Notes: generated by a model not told the origin, from the letters alone. Numbered from the stretch's first letter, positions 27,290 through 36,433 are shown. The stretch: 64,000 nt of DNA from Halocalculus aciditolerans (GCF_014647475.1 NZ_BMPG01000005.1:1-64000), one strand, 5' to 3'. Made by a program: numbers and translations.

Positions 27290-28504
27290 TCAGCGCCGGA
27301 CGCGCGGCGTGCTGCTCCGCGGGTAGTCCGTGAGGTTCTCGAAGCCGTCCTCGGTGACGACGACGAGGTCCTCGATGCGCACGCCGCCCTTCTCGGGGTC
27401 GTAAACCCCCGGTTCGACCGTCACGACGTCGCCGACCCGTAGCTCCTCGCTCGCCGTGAGCGACGGGGCTTCGTGGAGGCTCACGCCGACCCCGTGACCG
27501 ACGCCGTGCGTGAACCCCGCGTCGAGGTCTGCGCCCGCGCCGAAGCCGTACGCGACGATCTCGGCCGCGCCTTCCTCGTGGACTGACTCGGCGGGCGCGC
27601 CGGCCTCGATGGCGTCGAACGCCATGTCCTGCGCCGACTCGACGGCGAGGTAGGCGCGGCGGTCCCAGCCGCCCGAGGAGTCGACGACGAACGTCCGCGT
27701 CAGGTCGCCGTAGTAGCCCTCGGGGCCGCGCGGCGAGACGTCGAGGAGCACCGTCTCGTCCGCGTGCACGGGAACGTCGCCGTAGAAGTGGAGGTCCGCG
27801 CACGCCCCGCCCGCCGCGACGACCGTGTTGTGCGCGTCGGAGACGCCCTCCGCGCCGAGCACGGCGTTCACCTCGCGCCGCAGGTACTCCGTCGTCACCG
27901 GGACGCCCTCGTGGACGAGGCGGTCGTCCGTCTCGCGCACGGCCGCTTCGGCGAGCACGGTCTCGGCGCGCGCCATCCCCGCCTGCGCCGCCGCCTGCAC
28001 CTCGCGCAGCCGCTCGACCTCCCACGCCGACTTCACGCGCCGCGCCTCGGCGACGGCGTCCGTCGATTCGAGGGCGAACCCCGCGCGTTCGAGGTAGACC
28101 GCCGCGTCGTGCGGGAGCGACGCCGGAACGAGGACGGTGCCGCCGTCGAGGCCCGCGTGCTCCGCGAGTAGCTCCGCGGCCTGCGCGCCCGCCGCGTCCG
28201 CGGCGAGGTCGCCCTGTGTGAGCACCGTCCCAGCGAACTCCTCGCGCGCCTGCTCAGCGAACAGCGCGGGCGCGCAGAGGAACGCCTCCTCGCCCGCGTA
28301 GACGAACGGCCACGCCCGGTCCGGCCCCGAAAACCGCGTGAGATACCGGAGGTCGTCGTCGAACCGGTCGCCGACGGCGACGAATCCGACGGCGTCGCGC
28401 GCCGCGAGCTCCGCCGCGAGCGCGCCGTATCCGGGACGACTCGCCGCACGGTCGGGCGTCGCGCGACCCGAGTCGCCCCCGGCGTCGTCGCCGGTCGGCG
28501 GCAT
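27290..28504 (-). CDS. M24-family aminopeptidase (Xaa-Pro type)
   Basis: 404 residues with an N-terminal creatinase-like domain and a C-terminal pita-bread peptidase domain. All metal ligands are visible: Asp in VLLDVSPRGP, Asp in GDLTRTFVV, His in THGVGHGVGVSLHEAP, Glu in VVTVEPGVYD and Glu in GGVRIEDLVVV. Such enzymes remove N-terminal residues next to proline. Its ATG overlaps the helicase stop (TGATG), so it is translationally coupled to the upstream helicase gene. Confidence 0.92.
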   Translation of the reverse strand: MPPTGDDAGGDSGRATPDRAASRPGYGALAAELAARDAVGFVAVGDRFDDDLRYLTRFSGPDRAWPFVYAGEEAFLCAPALFAEQAREEFAGTVLTQGDLAADAAGAQAAELLAEHAGLDGGTVLVPASLPHDAAVYLERAGFALESTDAVAEARRVKSAWEVERLREVQAAAQAGMARAETVLAEAAVRETDDRLVHEGVPVTTEYLRREVNAVLGAEGVSDAHNTVVAAGGACADLHFYGDVPVHADETVLLDVSPRGPEGYYGDLTRTFVVDSSGGWDRRAYLAVESAQDMAFDAIEAGAPAESVHEEGAAEIVAYGFGAGADLDAGFTHGVGHGVGVSLHEAPSLTASEELRVGDVVTVEPGVYDPEKGGVRIEDLVVVTEDGFENLTDYPRSSTPRVRR

Positions 28505-30342
28505 CAGTGGAAGTTGATGGGGGCGGTCTCGTCCAGCGTCTCGCCGAGCGGCTTGTCCGTCGGCTCGCCGTAGAGCAGCACGTCGATGGGGAGCGTCGGC
28601 GCGCCGTCGACGAGGTTCTGCATGATGACGAGGCGCTCGCGCGCCCGGCTCATCCCGACGTAGAACACGCGGCGTTCGTTGTCCGTGAGAATCGGCACCG
28701 GGTCCGTCTGCCGCGTGAACTCCTCGATGCCCTCCGGGAGGTCGTCGGGGTCCGCCGTCGCCGCCATCTGCTCGACGACCTTCTCGGTGAGGTCGGTGGC
28801 GACGAAGACGTGGTCGGCCTCACGACCCTTCGCGGAGTGAATCGTGCCGAGGCGGACTCTGTCGGGAGCCGTCCCCCGGTAGTCACCGGAGAAGTACGCG
28901 TCCACGCTGCGGCGCTGGTAGCGCGTCACCTTCCGCAGCATGTCCGCCGCGGAACTCGGCCCGGGGACGAACGGGATGATGTCCCGGACGGTGTCCGCGT
29001 CGACCGTCACCTGCGTCGGGTCGTCGATGCCGAGCTCTTCCTCGCGGTCCTCCACGACCTGCCGGAGGTCGCCGCGGTCGTTCGTCCCGAACGCCGACTC
29101 CTGCAGCATGTCGACGAGGCGGCGGGCCTGCATCCCGTCGACGTCCTCGCCCGCGTCCAGCGCCTCGACGGCGTTCACGTACTGCTGGAGGCGGTCCGTC
29201 CACATCCGCTGGTCCGTCAGCGCCTGGAACGGGATGCCCTCGCCGATGAACTCGTCGAGGAAGTCGAAGAGCTGGTAGCGCGCCCGGAAGAGCACCATCA
29301 CCGTCTCGTCCTCCTCCTCCTCGATGGTCCCGCGGACGTTCCGCACGAGGTCGAGCATCGACGGGCTGTCCACGGCCTCCACCGTCCCGCCCTCCTTCCG
29401 CGGTTTCAGGTTCTTCTCCTGGCGGTGCTCGATGTGGCTCACCTCCTGCTGGACGACTTCCAGCACTTTCGACGGGAGGCGGTAGGAGTTCGGGAGGACG
29501 ATGTCCTCCGTCACCTTCGTCTCCAGGAGGAGGTCGGGGTCCGCGCCCTGCCACGCGTAGACGACCTGGTCGTCGTCGCCCGCGATGAGGACGGACTCCA
29601 TGTGCGGCCGCCACTCCTTGTACACCTCGTACTGGAGGCTCGTGATGTCCTGGAACTCGTCGATGACGAGGTAGTCGACGTTCGGGACGAGCGAGCGCTG
29701 CTGCACGCGCTCCAGCATGTCCGCGAACCCGACGAGATCGTTCTCGCCCTTGTACGTCCGCCACGCCCGAATCGCCTCGGGGATGTCGTAGCGGTCGTCG
29801 CTCGACGGCCACGTCGGCGTGTACTTGTTCCCCGTCTGCGCGTTGTCGTCGATGTCCGGCGGCAGTCGGACCTCCTCTTCGTTCCAGCGGAAGGGGACGT
29901 CGTACCAGTCGGCGACCTCCCGGTCCGTTCGCTGGAGCCACTGACTCGTCGCGATGACCTTGTTCCCGAGCGCGGTGGAGCGTGCCGTTCGGCGACTCCC
30001 CGAGGAGTACTCGTCCTCGTAGGGGATGCCGTACTCCTCGCAGAACGACTCCTTGTCCTTCTCCCCGACGACGTCGCCGCGGGAGAGGTTCAGGAGCTCG
30101 TACGCTTTCGCGTGCATCGTGCTGACGTTCCCGCGGAGCGACCGCGGCTTCGTGTCGAGGCGTTCCGCGAGGCGTTCGCGGACCTCCGCGGCGGCGGCTC
30201 GCGTGTAAGAGACGACCAGTACGTCCCGGACGGTGACGCCGTCGCGTTCGAGAATCTCCTCGACGCGGTCGAGGAGTGCGGTCGTCTTCCCGCTCCCCGG
30301 CCCGCCGAACAAGCGCGTGACCTCCGGATCCGACTCGGTCAT
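28504..30342 (-). CDS. Superfamily 1 DNA helicase (UvrD/Rep type)
   Basis: 612 residues. Motif I is FGGPGSGKTTALLD at about residues 11-24; the Walker B is YLVIDEFQDITSLQ; motif III is IAGDDDQVVYAWQGADP; motif IV is VLFRARYQL. Motif V has GTIHSAKGREADHVFVATDL and motif VI has VFYVGMSRARERLVIM. It unwinds DNA with 3'-5' polarity in repair or replication restart. It is upstream of and coupled to the M24 peptidase, a pairing without obvious functional logic. Confidence 0.94.
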   Translation of the reverse strand: MTESDPEVTRLFGGPGSGKTTALLDRVEEILERDGVTVRDVLVVSYTRAAAAEVRERLAERLDTKPRSLRGNVSTMHAKAYELLNLSRGDVVGEKDKESFCEEYGIPYEDEYSSGSRRTARSTALGNKVIATSQWLQRTDREVADWYDVPFRWNEEEVRLPPDIDDNAQTGNKYTPTWPSSDDRYDIPEAIRAWRTYKGENDLVGFADMLERVQQRSLVPNVDYLVIDEFQDITSLQYEVYKEWRPHMESVLIAGDDDQVVYAWQGADPDLLLETKVTEDIVLPNSYRLPSKVLEVVQQEVSHIEHRQEKNLKPRKEGGTVEAVDSPSMLDLVRNVRGTIEEEEDETVMVLFRARYQLFDFLDEFIGEGIPFQALTDQRMWTDRLQQYVNAVEALDAGEDVDGMQARRLVDMLQESAFGTNDRGDLRQVVEDREEELGIDDPTQVTVDADTVRDIIPFVPGPSSAADMLRKVTRYQRRSVDAYFSGDYRGTAPDRVRLGTIHSAKGREADHVFVATDLTEKVVEQMAATADPDDLPEGIEEFTRQTDPVPILTDNERRVFYVGMSRARERLVIMQNLVDGAPTLPIDVLLYGEPTDKPLGETLDETAPINFH

Positions 30343-30426
30343 TACACAGTTACACGGGCCGGTTCCCTATAAACGGCGTGACTTGCGCGTCGGATCAGAC
30401 GCCGCCGCATCGACCGCTCCAGAGAA

Positions 30427-30585
30427 TCAGGTTCGTCGCGTCGACCGGGCCTGTCGCACGTCCGCACCGTCGCGGATTTTATCCTCACAGTTCGGGCAGA
30501 CACGCGGCTGTGCTTCGGTATCGGGCGTGAACACCCGTGCGTACGCGTCCGTCACGAAAGATTCGCAGTTCTGACAGTGCGGCAT
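30427..30585 (-). CDS. Small zinc-finger protein with two CxxC motifs
   Basis: 52 residues: MPHCQNCESFVTDAYARVF, then VCPNCEDKIRDGADV and a basic tail RQARSTRRT. The CxxC pairs at 4/7 and 30/33 form one predicted zinc site. The pattern fits a well-known family of tiny haloarchaeal zinc-finger proteins that open M-P-x-C-x-x-C and read ...FVT..YARVF. A clear TATA-like TTATTAAG lies about 30-35 bp upstream of the ATG on the minus strand. Their role is probably regulatory; the target is unknown. Confidence 0.8.
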   Translation of the reverse strand: MPHCQNCESFVTDAYARVFTPDTEAQPRVCPNCEDKIRDGADVRQARSTRRT

Positions 30586-30851
30586 AGCTCCACCAGCACT
30601 TTCCTAGGCATCCTCTTAATAACACTGGCCGAACACTCTCCGGACTGAGGGGTTCGCTCGCGGCGACCGCCGCGCCCACCACGCGCCGCCGACGGCCGTC
30701 AGACACGGGTCCGGCGACCGCTCCGCGCCCCTCGCGTTCTCCCCCGCTGACACCCCGCGACCCCGTATTTCCGTTCGACTGTTAGGAAACACACACCCAT
30801 TGATCCGGCCGACCAACCGGGTTCAAGGGACTCCCGCGCCACACCACGCCC
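30586..30851. other. Gene-free divergent intergenic region
   Basis: 266 bp between the small zinc-finger gene and the creatininase gene. It holds the TTATTAAG promoter element of the zinc-finger gene near 30615. I see no other gene or clear repeat. Confidence 0.5.
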
Positions 30852-31574
30852 ATGCACCTCGGAGACGCTACCTGGACCGACGCCGCCGACGCCGACCCCG
30901 ACGTCGCCCTCCTCCCCGTCGGCAGCACCGAACAACACGGCCCGCACGCCCCGCTCGCCACCGACGCCCTCACCGCCAGCGCCGTCGCCGACGCCGCCGC
31001 CGACCGCTACGACGGCGAACTCGTCGTCGCCCCCACCCTCCCCGTCGGCGTCTCCGAAGAACACCGCGACTTCCCCGGAACCCTCTGGCTCACCCCGGAC
31101 ACCTTCCGCGCATCCGTCCGGGAAACCATCCAATCGCTCGTACACCACGGCTGGGACCGCGTCATCGTCGTGAACGGCCACGGCGGCAACACCGACGCGC
31201 TCGCCGAAGTCACCGCCACCGTCTCCCGCCACGACGACGCCTACGCCGTCGCCTTCACCTGGTTCGACGCCGTCGGCGACCACTCGAAAGACATGGGGCA
31301 CGCCGGCCCGCTCGAAACCGCCTTCCTCCGCCACGTCCACCCCGAACTCGTCCACGAGGACCGCATCGAGGACGCCGCGGCGGGCGCGAGCCCCCGCTGG
31401 GGCGACTGGGTCGCCGGCGTCAACCTCGCCCACGACTCCCACGAGTTCAGCGAGAACGGCGTCGTCGGCGACCCCCGCGACGGCGACGCCGAACGAGGCG
31501 AAGAACTGGAGACGCTCGCCGCCGACGCCCTCGTCGAACTCGCCCGCGCCGTCGCCGACCGCGACCTCGACTGA
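30852..31574 (+). CDS. Creatininase-family amidohydrolase
   Basis: 240 residues of the creatininase/ArfB family. Metal-binding and catalytic blocks are present: LLPVGSTEQHGPHAPLATDAL (E, H and D ligands), VNGHGGNTDAL, and GHAGPLETAFL. In archaea one member (ArfB) hydrolyses a formamide in F420/riboflavin synthesis, and others act on creatinine. Which applies here is open, though ArfB is plausible in a haloarchaeon. The length is normal. Confidence 0.88.
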   Translation: MHLGDATWTDAADADPDVALLPVGSTEQHGPHAPLATDALTASAVADAAADRYDGELVVAPTLPVGVSEEHRDFPGTLWLTPDTFRASVRETIQSLVHHGWDRVIVVNGHGGNTDALAEVTATVSRHDDAYAVAFTWFDAVGDHSKDMGHAGPLETAFLRHVHPELVHEDRIEDAAAGASPRWGDWVAGVNLAHDSHEFSENGVVGDPRDGDAERGEELETLAADALVELARAVADRDLD

Positions 31575-31646
31575 CCGGCGGGCGGTGAGCGGCGGGCGGC
31601 GAGTACGAGCGTCCGACCGGTGGGCGTGAGCGTCCGACCGGAGGCG
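31575..31646. repeat. Short tandem duplications between convergent genes
   Basis: The 72 bp between the creatininase and DUF5790-like genes consist of two small duplications: CGGCGGGCGGTGAG with CGGCGGGCGGCGAG, and a roughly 21-bp unit GAGCGTCCGACCGGTGGGCG repeated with few changes. They may be slippage products or convergent end signals. Confidence 0.65.
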
Positions 31647-32051
31647 CTACTCGTCGTCGTCCGCGTGCAGGTCGTCGAGTTTCGACCGGAGTTCGGGAAT
31701 CGTGCCGGTGAGTTCGGCGACGTGCTCGGAGACCGCCTGGAGGTCGTCGAGGACGGACTCGATCTCCTCGATCTCGGCTTGGAGGTCGCTGGCGTCCTCG
31801 AAGGCGTCGGCGCGCTCGCCGATGGTGTACCACTTCTTCGCGTCACGGAGGTGGGTGTCGACCTCGTCGGCGGCGAGCGCGGACTTCAGGCCGTTGAGCA
31901 CGCCGAGCGTGTTGTCGGCTTCGACGTCCCAGACGGCTTTCCCCTCGGGGAGCGCGTCGCGGGCTTTCGCGAGGTGGGTTTCCACGTCCTCGCGCATCTC
32001 CGCCGCCGCTTCGCCGAACAGTTCGTCGTCGTCCAGGCTGGATTGGCTCAT
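31647..32051 (-). CDS. DUF5790-like coiled-coil protein
   Basis: 134 residues, acidic and almost wholly helical, with heptad-like hydrophobic spacing in the last 60 residues (LQAEIEEIESVLDDLQAVSEHVAEL). The first half has a conserved LFGEAAAEMREDVETHL ... ADNTLGVLNGLKSAL core. It looks like the haloarchaeal DUF5790 family; function unknown. The start at 32049-32051 (MSQSSLDDDELFG) is chosen over an ATG 6 codons upstream because TACCTTAAATACC (about 32070-32082) supplies a TATA element. Confidence 0.8.
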   Translation of the reverse strand: MSQSSLDDDELFGEAAAEMREDVETHLAKARDALPEGKAVWDVEADNTLGVLNGLKSALAADEVDTHLRDAKKWYTIGERADAFEDASDLQAEIEEIESVLDDLQAVSEHVAELTGTIPELRSKLDDLHADDDE

Positions 32052-32186
32052 ACTCACACACTTCACCACGATACCTTAAATACCTCCGCCCAAAACCGAA
32101 AGTGAACCCCGGTCGAATCGCCCGACGCGCCCACCCTCGACGCCGAACCGACCACGCCAGAGAGGACGCCGACTAGCGGGCGACGC

Positions 32187-32531
32187 TCAGTCGTCGACGG
32201 AGACGAGCCGCATCAGCGGGTAGCCGTCCTCCATCGCCATCGCCGCGGTGACCCGACACCCCTCGTGCTCGACGACGACTTCGACCTCCATGAAACGCCC
32301 CGTCAGCTCCGTGTACTCGGCCGGCGAGTCCGCGAGTTCGGCCGCTAGTTCGGCTTCGAGGATGTCGACCGTCACAGATTCGCAGAACGGCTGGTTCTCG
32401 ATGCTCTCCGCGATGGCGGTTTCGAGCGAGCCCGCGGAGTCGGGGCTCACGGGCGTGCCCGCGAACTGGTGGTAGAGCGTCCCGAACTTGATGCCCGCCT
32501 CGAAACACGCCTGCTCCGGGTTCGTCGCCAT
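32187..32531 (-). CDS. mptD: Archaeal dihydroneopterin aldolase MptD
   Basis: 114 residues. The opening ACFEAGIKFGTLYHQFAGTPVS is the hallmark of the archaeal MptD family (COG2098), which converts 7,8-dihydroneopterin to 6-hydroxymethyl-7,8-dihydropterin on the route to folate- and methanopterin-type cofactors. The length matches the family. It lies upstream of the DUF5790-like gene on the same strand and is divergent from azf. Confidence 0.88.
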   Translation of the reverse strand: MATNPEQACFEAGIKFGTLYHQFAGTPVSPDSAGSLETAIAESIENQPFCESVTVDILEAELAAELADSPAEYTELTGRFMEVEVVVEHEGCRVTAAMAMEDGYPLMRLVSVDD

Positions 32532-32684
32532 ACCCGTGCTCTCGCCCCCGTCGCGGAAAGCGCTTCGCGTCCCGGCCCGCGGCTCCCTTCGCTCCGCGCT
32601 GAACGGCCGTGGTGTCGGCGGAGTGACGGCTTCGCTGGCGGGAACCGCATCCTTCTTTGTAACGCTGTTCGAGTATCGAACCGA

Positions 32685-33443
32685 ATGGTGTCGAGGGTCC
32701 TCCTCACGGGCGCGGGCGGGCGAGTCGGGCAGGCCATCCTCGACGGTATCGGGGACGACTACGACTGGCGACTCCTCGACCGCGACCCGCCCACCGAGAA
32801 CCCCGACCACGAGTTCGTCATCGCCGACATCACCGACCCGGACGAGATGCGCGAGGCGATGCAGGGCGTCGACGCCGTCGTCCACCTCGCCGGCGACCCC
32901 CGCCCCGAAGCGCCCTGGGACTCCGTACTGCGGAACAACATCGACGGAACCAAAGTCGTGCTCGACGCCGCCGTCGACGCCGACGTAGACAAATTCGCGT
33001 TCGCCTCCTCGAACCACGCCGTCGCCCACTACGAGACGGAGCGAAAGCCCGACCTCTACCGCACGCACGACGAGTTCAAACTCGACGGCACGGAGCTCCC
33101 GCGACCCGGCAACCTCTACGGCGTCTCCAAGGCCGCCGGCGAGACCCTCGGCCGCTACTACCACGACGAACACGACCTCTCCTTCGTCTCCGTACGCATC
33201 GGTAACCTCACCAAAGGCCACCCGCCCATCGACTACGAACGCGGTCAGGCGATGTGGCTCTCCCACCGCGACTGCGCCCACCTCTTCGACTGCTGTCTCG
33301 AAGCGGAGTACGACTACGAAATCGTCTACGGCATCAGCGACAACGACCGCAAATACTACTCCCTCGAACGCGCCAAGGAGGTCCTCGGCTACAGCCCGAG
33401 AGATAACTCCGCGCACTTCGACGGCGACGAACGCGTCGAATAG
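32685..33443 (+). CDS. azf: NAD-dependent glucose-6-phosphate dehydrogenase, Azf type (extended SDR)
   Basis: 252 residues of an extended SDR. VLLTGAGGRVGQAIL is the GxxGxxG cofactor motif, followed by LLDRDPP with the acidic NAD-type residue. VVHLAGDPRPEAPWDSVLRNNIDGT, FASSNHAV, and the catalytic YxxxK in NLYGVSKAAGE follow, then RIGNLTKGHPP and YGISDNDRKYYS. These blocks closely match the haloarchaeal Azf (zwischenferment) that opens the oxidative pentose phosphate pathway; uronate dehydrogenase is the nearest alternative. The last codons belong to the first unit of a 34-bp tandem repeat. Confidence 0.86.
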   Translation: MVSRVLLTGAGGRVGQAILDGIGDDYDWRLLDRDPPTENPDHEFVIADITDPDEMREAMQGVDAVVHLAGDPRPEAPWDSVLRNNIDGTKVVLDAAVDADVDKFAFASSNHAVAHYETERKPDLYRTHDEFKLDGTELPRPGNLYGVSKAAGETLGRYYHDEHDLSFVSVRIGNLTKGHPPIDYERGQAMWLSHRDCAHLFDCCLEAEYDYEIVYGISDNDRKYYSLERAKEVLGYSPRDNSAHFDGDERVE

Positions 33444-33549
33444 CACCCTCTTCGGCGGCTGACGCATCGCCGAATCGCGTGCACTCCGGCGGCTGACGCA
33501 CCGCCGAATCGCGTGCACTCCGGCGGCTGACGCATCGCCGGACAGCGTG
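33414..33549. repeat. 34-bp tandem array starting inside the azf 3' end
   Basis: Four units start at 33414, 33448, 33482 and 33516, exactly 34 bp apart. The first unit is the end of azf itself (CACTTCGACGGC...TCGAATAG); the next three read CTCTTCGGCGGC or CACTCCGGCGGC, then TGACGCATCGCC. Units 2-4 are closer to one another, and to the 3' end of the cysteine synthase gene at 55715-55748, than to the azf end. There are no unique spacers, so this is not a CRISPR array. Confidence 0.9.
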
Positions 33550-33926
33550 ACCCACGGCTCCCGTGGGTCGCCGTCGCCGGAACGCGACGCGTTCCGGTCG
33601 CGAGCGAGAACGGGGTTCTCGCCACCGTTCGCTCTCTCGCGGTTTCCGCGCGAGCCGCGCGAGTGCGGGCAGTACGTCACGCTTCGCGTGACGGAATGAG
33701 CGAACGGCAACGCCGTGAGCCAGGAGAAACTCGTTCCGACCGTGCTCACTCGGCCGCTTCGCGCGGACTCACGGGTCGCTTCGTTGTACGGGCGACCCAC
33801 GAGTCGCCCGTACGGTTAGCGGGACGCGAAGCGTCCCGCGCTACTCCCCGTTCGTCTTCCCGCGGTTCTCACTCGGCCGCTTCGCGGCCTCGTTCCGAAC
33901 CGCGTTATCGCTCCGAACCGCGTGTC
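33516..33926. repeat. Palindrome-rich dispersed element, copy 1
   Basis: This gene-free stretch after azf matches, in inverted orientation and with internal gaps, the region 55469-55750 next to the cysteine synthase gene. Shared blocks include CCGTGGGTCGCCGTC, TTCTCGCCACCGTTCGCTCT, CGCTTCGTTG-ACGGGCGAC, AGTCGCCCGTACGGT and CGCTCCGAACCGCGTG. Several blocks are palindromic (ACGGGCGAC...GTCGCCCGT; GCGGGACGC-GAA-GCGTCCCGC). No gene is seen. The segment 33927-33966 leads into the next gene. Confidence 0.85.
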
Positions 33927-33966
33927 CCCCCAAGACACTTACTCGGATATCTGAAACCCAGTCCGT

Positions 33967-35238
33967 ATGCCCTCGCTCTCCAGACGCGCCGCCCTCCGCG
34001 CGGGCGGCGCGGCCCTCCTCGCCGGGTCCGCCGGCTGTAGCGGCCGAATCGATGGCGGCGACTCCACATCCGAAACGACGACCGCGTCCGCGCCCCCGTC
34101 GTCTCGCGGAGCGTGGACGTTCGAACTCGACGGGCCGGTCGGACTCGGTCCCGCGCTCCGCGACGAGACGCTCTACGTCGGGCGGGACGACGGCACGCTC
34201 GTCGCGCTCGACTCGGCGAGCGGCGACGAACGCTGGTCGGCCGACGCCGGACGGGGCTTTTTCGGTGGGACCGGCGGCCGCGGGGCGGCTCCGGCGGTCG
34301 CGGACGGCCGCGTGTACGTCGTCCCGGGCGCGCAACGCGGCGTCGCCGGCGAGGGGTTCCGGGCCGTTGCACTCGACCGGAAGAGCGGCGAGGAAGAGTG
34401 GACGTACTCGATGGACGAGACGTCCTTCCTCACGCTCCTCGGCGTCCGCGACGGGCGCGTGCTCGTCGCGTCCAGTGACGACTACCTCCAGAACGAGGGG
34501 GAGACGCTCGCCGCGCTCGACCCGGCGAGCGGCGACGAGCAGTGGACGGGCGAGGTCGGCGACCCCGACGGGTGGGCGGTCGGCGCGGGCGGCACCTACG
34601 TCGCGTCTTACTCGGGTGTTCGCGCCGTCTCCCTCGCTGACGGGAGCGCGCGCTGGTCGAGGACCGGCCATCCGAGCGACGATGTCGCGCTCACGAACGG
34701 AACGGTCGTCGCCGGGTTCGACAGTGACACCGGCCCGAACCTCGCCGGCTTCGACCCGGAGAGCGGAAGTGTCCGCTGGCGCGCGTCCTCCTCGCGGCGC
34801 GTCACGTCCTACGCGGCCGCTGACGGCGTCGTCTACGCGAGCGGGGAGCGCGCCGCGGCCTACGACGCCGCCGACGGGGCGGAGCGCTGGACGGCGCAGT
34901 GGGGCGGCGCGCTCCTCGGCCCGCCCGTCGACGGCCGCCTCTTCGTCCACGACCGCGGTTTCCTCCACGCCTTCGACGCCGCGACCGGCGAACGCCACTG
35001 GGGGACGGAGGTCGCCCTCGACGGCGCGCTCGCCACGGGGTCGTCGCTCGTCGCGTACGTCTCGAATTCGGCCGACAGCGCTGTCCCGCCGACGCTCGTC
35101 GCGCGCCGCGCCGCGGACGGCACGCCCGCGCTCGCCGTGACGTTCGACGACGCGAACGCGCTCCGACCGCCGGTCGTCGACGGCGGCACGGTCTACGTCG
35201 CCACTGCGGCCGGACGCGTCGCCGCCTTCCGCCCTTGA
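33967..35238 (+). CDS. Tat-exported lipoprotein with PQQ-like beta-propeller
   Basis: 423 residues. The N-terminus has a twin-arginine signal (LSRRAALRAGGAALLAGS) ending in the lipobox AGSAGC, as is usual for haloarchaeal lipoproteins. A Ser/Thr-rich linker follows. About seven PQQ/WD-type blades follow, each with a pattern like LYVGRDDGTLVALDSASGDERW or RLFVHDRGFLHAFDAATGERHW. It is a cell-surface beta-propeller, perhaps a scaffold or a dehydrogenase-like protein; no quinoprotein active-site residues were identified. The gene begins just after the dispersed element. Confidence 0.88.
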   Translation: MPSLSRRAALRAGGAALLAGSAGCSGRIDGGDSTSETTTASAPPSSRGAWTFELDGPVGLGPALRDETLYVGRDDGTLVALDSASGDERWSADAGRGFFGGTGGRGAAPAVADGRVYVVPGAQRGVAGEGFRAVALDRKSGEEEWTYSMDETSFLTLLGVRDGRVLVASSDDYLQNEGETLAALDPASGDEQWTGEVGDPDGWAVGAGGTYVASYSGVRAVSLADGSARWSRTGHPSDDVALTNGTVVAGFDSDTGPNLAGFDPESGSVRWRASSSRRVTSYAAADGVVYASGERAAAYDAADGAERWTAQWGGALLGPPVDGRLFVHDRGFLHAFDAATGERHWGTEVALDGALATGSSLVAYVSNSADSAVPPTLVARRAADGTPALAVTFDDANALRPPVVDGGTVYVATAAGRVAAFRP

Positions 35239-35328
35239 GTTCTCGTCGGCTACGCGCCACCACCGTAATACCCGGGGGGTGTCCGCGCGAGCGCACGACT
35301 CTTGTAGGACGGCGTCTAATGAGCGCGT

Positions 35329-36204
35329 ATGAAGCATCCCGGGTTGAAAGCCCGCATGTTCGTGGTCGGCATGGCGCTCTTCGCGTTCTACGCGGTCGCC
35401 GTCGCCGCCGCGATGGTCATCTGGGGGACGAACGTCCTCCCGCTCGCGGTCGCCGGGAGCATCCTGCTCGTCGGCGTCCAGTACAAGATCGGCAAATGGT
35501 CGGCGTTGCGCTCCGTGAACGCCGAAGACATGAGCGAGGACGAGTACCCAGAGATTCACCAGCGCGTCGAGTGGCTGGCGAACGACATGGACGTCGAGAA
35601 GCCGCGGCTGATGGTCGCGAACATGGGCGTCCCGAACGCCTTCGCCGTCGGCCGGAAGGGCGCGGGGACCGTCGTCGTCTCCCGCGAGCTCATGCAGCTC
35701 CTCGACATGGACGAGCTCGAAGGCGTGCTCGCCCACGAGCTCGCGCACATCAAGAACCGCGACGTCGTCATGATGGTGCTCGGGCAGGGCGTCGCGTCCG
35801 TCGTCGCCATCGTCGCGCAGTGGGCCGTGCTCCTCACGGGCGACAACGACCTCGCGGACTTCTTCCTCGCCATCGTCGTCGGGAACATCGTGCAGTTCAT
35901 CGTCATGCTGTTCGTGCTCGCCATCAGCCGGTACCGCGAGTACGTCGCGGACGCCGACGCGAAGCAGTACGTCGGCGGCGGCGAACCGCTCGCCCGCGCG
36001 CTGGAGAAGATTCAGCACGGGAACGAGCGCACGACGCAGGCGCAGTCGCAGCGCTCGCCCCGCGGGCGCGGCCGCCAGCAGCCCGGCGTCACCGACCAGG
36101 TCGGCGCGCTCTGCATCTTCGACGACGACGAGCGCTCGCTCGTGACGCGCCTCGTCGCCACCCACCCGCCCGTCGAGAAACGCATCCAGCGCCTCCGCGA
36201 GTAG
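35329..36204 (+). CDS. htpX: HtpX-like membrane metalloprotease (M48)
   Basis: 291 residues. Two N-terminal membrane helices precede the M48 protease domain. The zinc site is LEGVLAHELAHIKNRD (HExxH) with the third ligand Glu in SRYREYVADADA. Two more membrane helices lie between them. Substrate-side motifs (PNAFAVGRKG and THPPVEKRIQRL) match HtpX. It performs quality control of membrane proteins. A small membrane gene starts 4 bp after it and is probably co-transcribed. Confidence 0.94.
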   Translation: MKHPGLKARMFVVGMALFAFYAVAVAAAMVIWGTNVLPLAVAGSILLVGVQYKIGKWSALRSVNAEDMSEDEYPEIHQRVEWLANDMDVEKPRLMVANMGVPNAFAVGRKGAGTVVVSRELMQLLDMDELEGVLAHELAHIKNRDVVMMVLGQGVASVVAIVAQWAVLLTGDNDLADFFLAIVVGNIVQFIVMLFVLAISRYREYVADADAKQYVGGGEPLARALEKIQHGNERTTQAQSQRSPRGRGRQQPGVTDQVGALCIFDDDERSLVTRLVATHPPVEKRIQRLRE

Positions 36205-36208
36205 AGCT

Positions 36209-36433
36209 GTGGACGCCCGCGCCCTCCTCACTGTCGCGCTCGGCGTCCTCCTCGGCGTCTTCCTCCTCGCCTTCCCGGACACCGCGTTCCGGCTGCGCGC
36301 CCTCGGCCGCGCGCCGACGACCGGCCGCGGCCGCTACGGCTCGGAGAACCCCGCGCCCGGCTGGGTCCGCTGGCTGATTCGATTCTTCGGCGTCGTCTGC
36401 CTCGCCGTCGCCGCCTCCATCCTCCTCGGTTAG
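36209..36433 (+). CDS. Small two-helix membrane protein
   Basis: 74 residues starting at GTG 36209, only 4 bp after the htpX stop. Two hydrophobic segments (about 5-24 and 54-73) enclose a basic loop (RLRALGRAPTTGRGRYGSENP). DUF-like; function unknown. The position suggests co-transcription with htpX. Its stop overlaps the convergent downstream gene by 4 nt. Confidence 0.72.
   Translation: MDARALLTVALGVLLGVFLLAFPDTAFRLRALGRAPTTGRGRYGSENPAPGWVRWLIRFFGVVCLAVAASILLG

Noticed and set aside
33448-33549. Possible CRISPR repeats
   Set aside because: Units are directly adjacent with no unique spacers, and the first unit is a gene end; no cas genes are nearby.
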